64,000 nucleotides of DNA. Source: Ceratodon purpureus (lineage: Eukaryota; Streptophyta; Bryopsida; Pseudoditrichales; Ditrichaceae). The position numbers and the translations under genes are program-made. Numbering within the stretch: position 1 is the first letter of the stretch; the number at the start of each line of letters is the position of its first letter. The notes below the pieces were generated by a model that was given only the letters and a program-made list of their open reading frames with translations, did no database searches and was not told where the DNA came from. The stretch is from NCBI GenBank assembly GCA_014871385.1, contig CM026428.1, positions 2,104,195 through 2,168,194 of the forward strand, read 5' to 3'. Positions 12,063-22,690 of this stretch are shown piece by piece.

Positions 12063-12999
12063 TTAACCCGTAAGTGCCCAAGCATGTTTTGGGTCTCAAA
12101 ACCTCCAAAATAGTGATTTTTGACCACCTTGTAGAAACGACAATTTGAACCAAACAGATTTGCTTTTTTTAGATATCCAGCCGTAAGATCTTGTACTAAA
12201 CCTTATTTTGAAGTACTGATAAAATTTTCAGCCGTTTGATGTTTACCATCTTAGCGATTATAATATTCAAAGTTGCAGCAAAACTTTTTTTGGGCATTGG
12301 TTGAATGACATAGTCAAAATGGTGCAAAGGGGGAGTTGAAGATTGTTACCCCAAACATTTTGGCCATATTTGTTTCCATGTAGGTAATCAAGTTGAGTAC
12401 CTCCATGGAAAATTTGAGAGACTCATTCCTTTTTTTGGCTCTCATAATAATTGTTTTCTAGAAGCAGGTCTGAAAACGTTGATATAGTAAAACATGCATG
12501 ACGTCACGTATATTTGGTTTTAGAAAAATCTGAACGGTGGTTAGGTGCCTTTATAATTTTTTTATTTTTGAGCGAAATTATTTTTGAAAAATTCCAAAAT
12601 CTCAAATTTTGACAAATTTTGAAAGAAGTAATTAAAAAATTACTGAAAATATTGAAGCTTGTCTTTGTAATTTTTAGAGGCTGCCCTTATAAAATTGGTA
12701 TATTTTTTGACTTGGGTCTCTTTGGAATTTGAGTGGTGGTTTGGTTATGAACATATTGCAAGAATTGTTTTTTAAAAAAAGCCTAATTTTAAGCTGCCCG
12801 TTTTGGACTTGAAACCTAAAATTTCTAGATGAAGGTCTTCAAATTGGAATTTGGCTTTGCAAATTTTACGACATACACTTTGCAGTACAAGGAGCATCCA
12901 TTAAGAATCTTAGGCAAGAATATCAATTTTAACCCCTTTATCTAGACTGACCGAAACAACAAAAAGCCATTTTGGCTTTCCTGGGCACTTAGGGGTTAA
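12063..12999. mobile_element. Non-autonomous DNA element with TTAA ends (piggyBac-like MITE), nested
   Basis: The left end TTAACCCGTAAGTGCCCAAG and the reverse complement of the right end, TTAACCCCTAAGTGCCCAGG, differ at two positions over 20 bases. TTAA stands at each border. It is 937 bases long with no transposase, and is internally related in inverted orientation to 8954-9438. It lies inside the 11126-28792 block and so would postdate it if that block is one element. Confidence 0.75.
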
Positions 13000-13555
13000 T
13001 GAATGCATCATGATTGAAATGATACCACTCCATGTTCTTTCCATTTAACTCCAGCCAAGAATGCTAGACTACAAGTCATCATCATTGACTAGATCTTTGA
13101 GCTGGTCAAAGTCCAACAACCTAGTTGTTGGATACACTTTACTTTACGGGTCTAGTATTGAGCAACATGTTCAACTTGATTTTTCCAACGGATGCCCAAA
13201 CATATATAATGATGTCATAACGACACATGATGAAAAAGACGTTGTTTTTAATATTTGACATTTGGTCGCTGATAATTGATTCCTTGATTATGAGATTCCT
13301 AGTATCAATCTGAGCTACAATCAACTTCTATAGTGCAAATAAAAGCTTTCTCTCTTCTAGGCTTTAATCTACTTTGGATTTGCAAAACAAATACTTGGCC
13401 TTCATATTGAACATACTTCTACTTCTACATGATATTCAACATGAATGACAAGTCTAAATATTCTAAAAATCAAAGCATGATGCATATTCAAAAATCCTTT
13501 GTAGTAAACTAGCCATATCTTCCCATGACATGGCCTATAAAGAGGGGTTCTAATT

Positions 13556-13770
13556 TAACCATGAAGAAGATATTGGATCTCAAAGAGGCAGGTGTTCAAC
13601 TACAAGAACGTGGCTTATTATCTCCGCGCCAACAATTCCAAAACGCAGCAACTATGCCACTTTGAAGTGCTCATTTTCCAACTCCAATAAATCGAGACTC
13701 ACATCTTCAAACTTGAAATGGATTTGCCACTAAAAAAAGCGTAGAGGCACCTGCCTATGAACATTGGAAT
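13556..13770 (+). pseudogene. Degenerate coding relic, copy A
   Basis: The plus-strand frame beginning near 13565 can be read KKILDLKEAGVQLQERGLLS before it breaks at a stop. The matching frame in copy B (27757-27975) reads KEILDLEEAGFQLQQRGALS, and the nucleotide similarity continues for about 200 further bases past both stops. Conservation of the peptide between two diverged copies suggests a former protein-coding exon. Function unknown. Both copies are in the same orientation inside the bracketed block. Confidence 0.5.
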
Positions 13771-15294
13771 AAGCGGGGCATAACAAGTTGGATTCTGGCT
13801 ATCCTCGGGAGCTACAACGGAAGAAAGAAGGCGGGCATTGAATGAGTGGATGGCGTTTTGGCACTTGCGGTACAAGCAATGGGGCGGCTCCATGTAGCTG
13901 GTACGTTTCACAGAATTACTTACCACTTTGCTTTGCAAAATTCTGTCTTTAGTGACTTTTGCAAACATCATTGGTAATTTAAAGATCTTTAATTCATGTA
14001 GGACCTCACTCTTTACGAGAGAGCGAACATGCCATCTTGCAATCTGGCGGAAACAGTCCACAACCGATGGCTCCAACAATATAGAAATACAATGATATGT
14101 CTATATGAAGCTACAGTGGACGACCTGATCCACGCCTTCATGTAGTGCACAAGCTACAGATTCTAGTTGAAAGGAGGGAAAGGAGAAAAAGGACCGAATA
14201 AGGCTGAGCTGCGATTACGGCATGCCCAACGCTCTGGAGACCCCAAGCTGATTGCTCAGGGAGTAAACTCATATCCGGGGGCTGAAGATCTTTTGACCTA
14301 GAGGAGAGGCTTAGAGGGTGCAGAGATTTTTGGTTCCACAAAAATGAAGCTAGAGTCTGTTAGACTTGCCACCAGGTTCAAGTCATGACTCGCATCGGTC
14401 TAATACAATGAATTACTTTATTCCGCATGATGGTACAAGAGTCACCAGGGCGCGCATTGCGGAGGCCCTCTTGAAACCCAACTCGGGAGTCCAACACATT
14501 AGGTGCAAAATGGGGTCAAAATAAGGCCGTGTAAGCCTGCTCTTTCTAGGTGAACTCCCTGCCCAAATGCGGCACTGTCGCTGGCAGCGGGTGCCAGGAT
14601 CGCTGCCCGCAGAGTTAATAGGGCGACTTAATGGTCTCGGGAAGGGGTTGCGGGGCGGGTCGGTGTGCCTAGTGGCGCCGAGGTGGCTGCCTTGTTTGGT
14701 GAACCACGCCTTCTCCCATTTATTGAAGTTAAAGCCCGATTCGAAGGAGAGATGACGGGAGATTGGTGTCAACCGTTTCAAGATTCGAAGTTTGCTGCCA
14801 CAACGGGAAGAAGCCATGGAGCACGGTCGACAATAGGTTGGTCTCCCCACCTGGGAATGGGGTGAATCGAAGTTGGGTGCTTAGAATTTTGGTGTTGCAG
14901 GACCAACGACCCAATTCGCACGTGAAATTCGAGAGAGTCAGGGGAAATTGTGAGAACTAAACCAGTGAGCATGATTGTGCAGATACGCGTTGGCAGCAGT
15001 TACAAACTCGAGCAGCAAACATTCGAAGGGTGTTCTTGCAACACCTCCTGCCGTGGACTGAAGAGGTTGTGTAAGTGTCAATTTCTCTATGACAAGTTTG
15101 GGTCGTGCATTTGTACATTGCATGCTATTCATTTGATCCTGCAATTTCCTTGAGTGGCTATGGTATAGGGTTTGGTTGTTGTGAACTCTGCGGTTTTGGG
15201 TATATGGCAATCTTAAAAACGATTCTCTGCATACTTCCAGGTCGATCCGGGGCCTTGAGAGCTTGAATCACTACTTCGGAATTTTGAACTCTCG
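13771..15294. other. GC-richer upstream region of the transposase-like gene
   Basis: No supportable protein on its own: the open frames on both strands overlap one another and lack motifs. Composition shifts to near 50 percent GC from about 14.2 kb, and the GCTGGCAGC motif first appears near 14578. A plausible splice acceptor (ctctgcatacttccag, ending near 15240) precedes the transposase start codon, so part of this stretch may be promoter and 5' untranslated exon. Confidence 0.4.
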
Positions 15295-18200
15295 ATGGCA
15301 ACACCAGGGGTGGAGCCTTCAAGCTACCGTGTTGGAATTTCGATTGATGCACGCTACGCACCACTTGTGAGGAGAGGTTTATTGAGATCCGAGCAACCCT
15401 GCCCATCAACATTTCCAGGACGGAGGGCAGCCGGGGATACAAACATTGACTTGTGGGTCGATGGCAGCATTTACCCGGTTGATCCAGGAACAGGGAGGCC
15501 ACCTCCATTCAGAACTCTTCGAGATTGCCTGGAATTCATATGTCATAGAGAGCAAGGTCTGTATGGATATGCACGCAGATTGGGTCTCGTTGATGGAATT
15601 GGACCTACACGGCGTGAGATGGAAATGCAGTGCCGACATTTAGAAGAAGAACTCGGCAAGGTGAGAGACGACCTTGCTGGCAGCAAAGAGAGGCTCGACC
15701 ATAACAGGGACATTGAAGATACATGCATGCAATTGCGGGTTGAATTGGAGACTATTTGAACCGAGATGAGCAGCATGGAGAGAAATCATAGGATGACGGT
15801 GCAGGGCTTGGAGACCGAGGTGCGTCGCTGGCAGCAAACAAGTGAGCGCCTACCGGAGGGGCCTAGCCCTTTGAAGGACACGCCTATGGGGATGCGACGT
15901 AGGGCTCGACCGCTCAGGGGGATTCATGAATTGAATCATGGTTCAGGGTGGGCAAAACGCAGAGTGAAGCTCGTTAGGACGCATTTGCAACCTCATCTCG
16001 TGGATGCTGTCAACGACAACAACCGGGTCAACCATGAGAAGCAGCGACTTCATAGGGATAAAGCCTCCCAAACAGTAACTGCTGTAGCGTTAGCAAAGAT
16101 ACTGACTAGGCATGAAGGTCTCACCCTCGCAACTCAGCCATCTATGGAGCATGTTAAAAGAAAGATTGCTAGTAACGTCATCAAGGCAATTGGAAAAAGG
16201 GTAGGGCCGAGTAATATTCTTGCTGCCTGCGACCAAGCAGGGGTGTCTTATCGCGGCTATGGTGCAATTTACCAAGCCGTGAAGGCTCCAGTTCGGGATT
16301 TGACCAAGGATGCCAAATCCAACATACTACCTAGTCCCTACCACGTCAGAAGGCTTCGGCAGGAGCTAAATGCGAACTTGCCACAATTCATTGGCCAGTA
16401 CTACCACGCTATGGGAAGGATGGAGCTGCCAGCAGTGTCAAAGAAAACCAAAAAATCCGAGGAGCAGCGAAAGGAGGTGGTCTTAGATGAAAAGAACTCG
16501 CTATTCACAGACCTTGAGGTGGTCCAGCAGAGCATGGTGATCTTTTATGGCATCACGGAGTCAGGTATGCATGCTCTTCTTCTCTTGTTGACAGCAATGG
16601 TGAATGTTCGTTTGGTGCCAGCAACTGCATTGTGTGTCTTTAACAAAGGAAGCTAATTCGATTGCATTACAGAAACATTCTCACGTGAGGATATTCTTGT
16701 AGAGTTGGAAGGGGCTCCGTTGATATTTGTCCTCAAGCTGGATGAGGCAGAGATTATTAACAGGAAGAAATTTGAACGTGTTAGCATCACGTTGATGAAT
16801 CGAGCTCTGGACACTAACATTCAAGTGGACCACGAGAGGTACTTCTCGGTACAATCAGAGCAGGAGATTTGGCTAGTTGCCACGTTTCAGGTCGAGAAGG
16901 AGTCCTACGATGTTCTCTCGTGGATATTTGGAAAGTCGAACATCCCCGCTGTGATAGCAGTACAGTCAAGTGGCGAGAAACTCACGGCCCTTGAAGTTGG
17001 AGAATTCCAGGTGGAGTGGCATCTTGCTGCGGACATGAAGACGATCAAGTGTATGTACGGGCTCCAGCCAGGGCCGTCGTGTGCAATGAACTGCATATAT
17101 TGCAACCAGAAGAGGATAAAGCCCACTGTGGGGACAGCAAGCCAGGCAAACGCTGCCATCAAGAGCCGTGGTAAAGCAAATTGGGTGGGGGGGCTATTTT
17201 CCAGCAGCGTACCTGAGGAACCTTGTGACATGACAACATCTACTAGGTGGAGGCCTATCCTGCCGATTCCTTTGTCCAGAGTACACATTTGTACATTGCA
17301 TGCATTGGTTCGATTGACGGAGAAGATAGTGCACATGCATATCATATATGTTTGGAACATACAGAATCAGAGACTGAGGGCTACTGCAATCGAACAGATG
17401 GAGAAGTCGTTGTCCGCGATTGGGGCTCATGGTGGAAACGTGGAGATTAAGAGGGACCCAAACTGAGTGGCAACACCGGAAACGTGCCGCAAAAACCCTC
17501 TTTGAGTGGCACCGTTGCCAGCAGGCTTTTTAGGCCAAGTGTTTGGTCTGGCAATGATAAGGCCTGGAAGGATATATGTCAAGCTGAGAATAATAATGCC
17601 GGAAGTGGGGCTGACCGCATTGCAAAGTACCAGATGTGGCAAGCCTTTGAAGATGTCGTACCATATTTGACAGGATTGGTGTTGACAGCAGAGCAACGGA
17701 TGCAATTCAAGCAGAAGATACACAAGTGGGGAAAGGCATACTTAAAGGCCTTCGGAGAGGAGCATGTTACCCATTATATGGTATGCTCACGGCTCTGTCT
17801 GTTGTTGCTTTTGGTGTTTCTTCAGTGACTTAAGTATCCGGCTTTTAACCATACTGTTGTCTACTTGACCTAAGTATCCGGCTTTTAACTTCCTTCTTCT
17901 TGTTGACAGCACGTAATTGTACGGCACTCCACTTGGTTTGTGGAACACTATGGGAGCCTTGGAGTCTGGAGCTGCCAAGGCATGGAGAAATCACACCACC
18001 AAGCGAAGGCAGCACATCAAGCACATACAGCCCATGGTGGTGGGAAAGCCCGTACTAGTGCGATTCTCCAGCAGATCCAGCATTGGTACCGAAACATACA
18101 ACATCGATATAGGAAAAAAATGGAAATCCGGGGAGTTGTACCTGACCCGGATGACGGAGCACGGGCCATAGAGGGGTCAAGGAGACGCGAGCGGTGGCAA

Positions 18201-18479
18201 CAATCAAACGCTGCCATCGCCTGCGAGGAGTGGAGGTCAAGGAGGAGGCGTGTTGGACGAGCATATGTTCCTGAAGAAGTCGTGGAGGACGAAGGAGATT
18301 GGATGATGGAAGAAGAGCAGGAATGGAATGCCAACGGGGACATGGTTGGCAGTGGGGGCGAGGAAGATGAACAGAGGGACGCTGCTAACAACGATGAGGA
18401 CATCGCGGATGCTGGCAACAGGGGTGCTGGGGAGGATATTGCCCCCGATGTCGACATTGCACATGCTGACAGCGACTAG
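15295..18479 (+). CDS. RAG1/Transib-like DDE transposase gene, three exons, interrupted frame
   Basis: Model: 15295-16564, 16673-17780 and 17910-18479, with GT-AG introns of 108 and 129 bases; about 980 codons. Visible in the translation: first catalytic Asp in KLDEAEI (codon 16741); second Asp in AADMKTIKC (codon 17032), about 97 residues on; CIYC zinc pair 20 and 23 residues after it; HVIVRH (HxxxxH) near 17925; and the catalytic Glu in SCQGMEKSHHQAK (codon 17985), exactly 20 residues after the second His. Mouse RAG1 has D600, D708, C727/C730, H937/H942 and E962, so order and spacing agree closely. The N-terminal 150 residues precede a coiled-coil-like stretch; the C-terminus is strongly acidic. 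Two frame problems: an in-frame TGA at 15757, and a -1 shift at 17457-17466 next to a TGA. It may be a decayed copy, a recoded gene or an assembly artefact. No transposon superfamily can be fixed from this alone. Confidence 0.75.
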
Positions 18480-19962
18480 GGGGCTCAGAGTCATGGAGTT
18501 TTTTTTGATATACAATGTTTTGTAGAAGGGTAATGTTATAGAGAAGTAATGCCTTTCAAAGATACTGTATTCTATAGATAGGATAGTGAAGCAAGTAGTT
18601 ACATGAACGCTTAAATTGTCTTCAAATGTACTCTTTCATTAAAACAAATATAATAAAATTAAAAAATTCAGGCAATTCACTTCCAAAATATAGTAGATGT
18701 ACGAATACATAGTCAAGTAAACATCGCCCATACTTAGATAAAGTAGACTCGAATTTTTTAAACTACATGATCTCACATTCGCGATATCATATTTAAATTT
18801 TAGAAAATATGGATGTTCTCTGTAGAAATAAATATTACAAAAAGCCAAATTTTTCCCCTTTGAATCATGTTCTCATGTAAAGTTATCTTGCTTTCAAATT
18901 TAGTTCTCTTAATTTTTGATCATATATCTTAGTTAATAAGTTTTTACATTTAATATTTCTTAGAGATTTTTACGAGACCCCGAGTGCCAATAAGTTGCAC
19001 ACTTCTTAATTGAATTTTCTTATTTTTAATTTTTAATTCTATGTTTATCTCCTATTCTAAATATAAAATATTAAAGATCATTTATTTTTATTTCAAAGTC
19101 ACACGAAAAATGAAAGAGAAAGTCTATTATTTTCTGGACTCTTCCCAGTTTTCTAGATTTTTGTGATAGATGTTTCATATTTCTAAATTTACCAAAATTA
19201 TAAAATTTTAGTAAAAATATTTAAAAATACAATAAATTACTTACTAGGAAAAGTATGAAATATCCTAAATAAATTTAAAAACGAAATAGTAGAATCAAAT
19301 ACACTTTCTGGGGGAGTTACAGTAGAATAGATTATAAGAATTTCGTAAACTTATACAAGTCATATTCTTCAATTTATCGAATATGAATAATAATTTATAC
19401 ACGTTCTTAATTTTCAATTTTCATTTTTTTCTCATTTGATGTTATCGAGAGTCCTCTTCTGAACTACTAATTAATAGTTTTTGTTCTGTTTCCTAACAAT
19501 TGTTATTTTTGGGTTTCCTTTGTTATGGTCCTAATCAATTTCTTTTCTTTTTTTGTCCCTTATCTTTAAGTAATTTTTTCCTAGATACAGAAACTGTACA
19601 ATGAACTGTACCTGTACATTAGTTAAGACATGATTAATAGTTAATGGTTTTTTTAATCAAAAGTTAATAATTGTTAAGATTACATTATTTCCTTTCTCCC
19701 AATTTTATTTAATTTTCCCACCAATCATTAATTTAGACCTTTTCTTGTTTTGGTTCCTTATTTCTTTTTTTATATTCATTTTTTTCCATTTTCTTTTTTT
19801 AAATTTAATTAGTTTCCCAAGTATTTTGAAAATATACGCCAAGTAAGGTTTATATTTTCATATGGTTTTCCTTCCAACTGCAGATAATTCTGTTATCTCT
19901 CATCATTTGGTTTTTGGGTTTTTATCTCTTTTTATTTTTTCTTTATTTCGGATTTTTTCCTC

Positions 19963-20004
<42 letters not shown>

Positions 20005-21719
20005 ATATTGGGAAGATCTTATACCCGTATTTAATTTAGAATTTATTTTCTAAATAAGGTTTTTATTACAATGATTCAGACAGAAGTTGCACTCTTCAGT
20101 TCTGTAGGCTTGCAAAATAAATTTGCACATTACTTGTAAAACTTTGCAAGCAATTACATAGTCACTTTATTATGGCATGATATGCTGAATAAGGTGTAAA
20201 TTAGTGAAATCCACCCACCTCCCTTACACATAGCTTACTGGTAGTTACTCCAAACTTGAAGCTTACTTTACTTGGGGCTTACTACAAGCTTGAACTTTAC
20301 TCTAGCAAGTCACTAATTTATGACCATTTGATCTAGGTTAACCTTCATCTAAGGGTCAGAGATGATTGGACCAGCGAGGCTATTCCTGTCCATATAACAA
20401 ACAAGTGAATCTCTAGAAACTTCTTTGAGGGTATAAAACCATGGGAGTTTCTTGGCCATATGCATCTGTTTACTTGTCTGCTTTGAAAGTAATTCTAGTT
20501 TGCTACATGTGTGTGAGAGATTTTTAGAGCTTGTGAAGTTTTGGTATATGGTGGTGTGGAGCTGAAGCAAAGTGCAACATGGCTGAGTCTAGTGGAACTA
20601 CTACTCAGGTCTTCTAATTTATGATTGCAATTAGACTCTTTCATCTCTCCCTTTGATTTGTATGTTTGGTGTAGGGTTTGATTTTTCTTGTGACTGCAAT
20701 AACAAGCTGTAAAGGGCTGTTGACACCTTGTCTACAAACATAATCCTAACTGTGGTTTTGGTTGTGTTTATGGGGACAGGTGAGGTCCTTTACCTCTGGA
20801 TTTTTCTTACTTTACTACATCAACATTCAAGGGATGAGAAGATTTCTGGAGACTCAAACTATTTTGTGTTTGATCTTGTATTGTCAGTTTTAAGACAAAC
20901 TTTTCTCTATTATTTGGATTGTTTTGTCATACACTACTATATTGTAAGTAGTGTGTTGATTGAGAATTCTTTGGTGAAAAGCACTATGTGTCTATACTGG
21001 TAATTTGGAATCACAAGAGAGTGTACAGATTTGATTAGGTTTGAATTGAGAATGGGCTGATTGAGAATGAAATTTGGTGAGGAAGGTGATAAAAGCTGCC
21101 CTGTAAAGGGATGTCCCGCCCACCCACCCTTAGGGGTAGGGAAGTTTTTTTTCAATTACTTTTTTTTTCATTTAATTCTTTTTCCATATAGATTTTGGAC
21201 ATCTCCCTAATCCTTCATTATTTAAGGTTTTCTTCTGTTCAGATTTTTATTCCCCTGCATTTAAGTGTTTTTGAAATCGCTAAATAAGGGTTAAATTTCA
21301 TTTGGTTTTGATTATGTCTCCCTTTGTTTTTTTTTTTTTCCCACAAAATAATTATTTTAAACCTTTTCTTTTTTTGCTTACTAACTTACTAATTTATGTT
21401 TTTATGTTTATTTATTTTCCTTTTCATTTTTAGATTTAGTTAGTTTCCCGACTTCTCTTATTTTTTTCCAATAGTCAAGTATTTTTGAAGTTGCCGAGTA
21501 AGGTTTTATTTTCATTGTGGTTTTTATTTTCATTTGTTGTTTATTTTCATTTGGTGTTTATTTTCATTTGGTTTTTATTTTGAATTTGTTTTCCTTCCAA
21601 CTTCAGAGAATTCTCTTATCTCTCATCATTTGTTTTTTGGGTTTTTACTCTCTTTTTTTTTTTTAATTTTTTTTTTTTAATTTTAATTTTAATTTTTTTT
21701 CCCCAACGACTTTTAATGT
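18480..21719. other. AT-rich segment without gene, holding a ~150-base direct repeat
   Basis: No coding sequence recognised and none of the GCTG(G/C)CAGC motifs that mark both sides. Two similar stretches, about 19810-19960 and 21440-21670, share ttagtttccc, the aagtaaggtt/gagtaaggtt block, ttttccttccaact(g/t)cag and tctctcatcatttg, and both run into poly(T) (19964-20000 and 21650-21700). Possibly a later insertion or the two ends of a decayed retroelement. Confidence 0.45.
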
Positions 21720-21959
21720 GATGGGATGCTGTAGAGGGGCAACATTATAATGGGCGCCGGTCATCCCCTATGACCGTGGCGCCCATTACCCCGTGGGGTA
21801 GAGAGGGGGAGGAGCGCTCCCCTTTCCCGCTCTTCCCGCCGTTGCTGCCAGCAGACTCCCGTAACACCGTTGTTTGTCTACGACCTCTGCTGCACCAAGC
21901 TCACCATTGGTGGAGCACGTGCGGGGAGGGAGAAAGCTACAGCGAAGAGGGGGACATGG

Positions 21960-22275
21960 GTTGAGCGGAGATGAGGAGACCGAGGTGAGGGGGAAAGTAG
22001 TTGAGGGGAAGGGAGTTGAGGGGGAAGGGGGTTGAGGGGGATTGGGGCAGTAAGGGAGGGAGGGAGTTGCGGGGGAAACGAGCTGCGGCAGCGCAGGAAG
22101 AGGGAGGGAGGGAGGGAGCTGAGGGGGAAGGGAGCTGAGGGGGAAGGGATCTGCGGGGAATTGGGGCGGCGAAGGAGAGGAAGGGAGCTGCGGGGAGAGG
22201 GAGCTGCGGAGGAGGGAAGCTCCGGAGGATTGGGGCAGCAACAGAAGGAGCTGCGGCGGACACACCGGGGAAGGG
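21960..22275 (+). repeat. ~300-base polypurine tract (GGGGA/GAGGG repeats)
   Basis: The plus strand is almost purely A/G, built of irregular gagggggaaggg-type units. Such mirror-like polypurine DNA can form triplex structures. It lies in what I infer to be the 5' untranslated exon of the RING gene. Long open frames on the minus strand here are proline/serine-rich shadows of the repeat. Confidence 0.75.
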
Positions 22276-22348
22276 AGCTGCTGAGGACAGTGCGGTGCGG
22301 CATTAGAGAAACAGAGCTGCATTAGAGCTACGGCAACATCAACATCAG

Positions 22349-22688
22349 GTATACCCTCCACTCTTTTTCTTTCTACTATGGTTGTTGATCAGTTTTCTTG
22401 AAGTTCAATCAGTTACACTTTGGCTCTGAACCAATTGATCTGAGCTTAGTTTGCAAGGAGGATAGACATACTGTAGCAAATCAGAATTTAAGTTCTTAGG
22501 TGTGTGTATCCTTGGAACTGCTTGAATTGTATTCAAGAAGCCAAAGTCATTGTTTTAGCTACAGTGTTTGCTGTCCGCAAAGAGGGTAAGCAATTCCGGA
22601 GTCTATTTCCTTCTTAGTATACTTCAGAGGTAGTCAACCTACAGTCCTCGGTGCATTGTGTCTCTAACAACTCTATGTTGTGTCGCAG
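22349..22688 (+). other. Putative 5'-UTR intron of the RING gene
   Basis: The donor CAG|GTATAC at 22349 and the acceptor TGTCGCAG ending at 22688 bracket 340 bases of lower GC. The acceptor lies two bases before the ccATGG start of the next gene, which supports a spliced leader rather than an upstream coding start. Confidence 0.5.
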
Positions 22689-22690
22689 CC

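Noticed and set aside
14361..14400. tRNA-like B-box (ccaggttcaagtc)
   Set aside because: No matching A-box at the right distance and no cloverleaf can be drawn; at most an old SINE trace.
14413..14850. 145-codon minus-strand open frame upstream of the transposase
   Set aside because: Several overlapping frames are open in this GC-rich patch, none with a recognisable motif; more likely 5' flank or untranslated exon.
21786..22361. Long Pro/Ser-rich open frames on the minus strand
   Set aside because: They are shadows of the polypurine tract, open in several frames at once.
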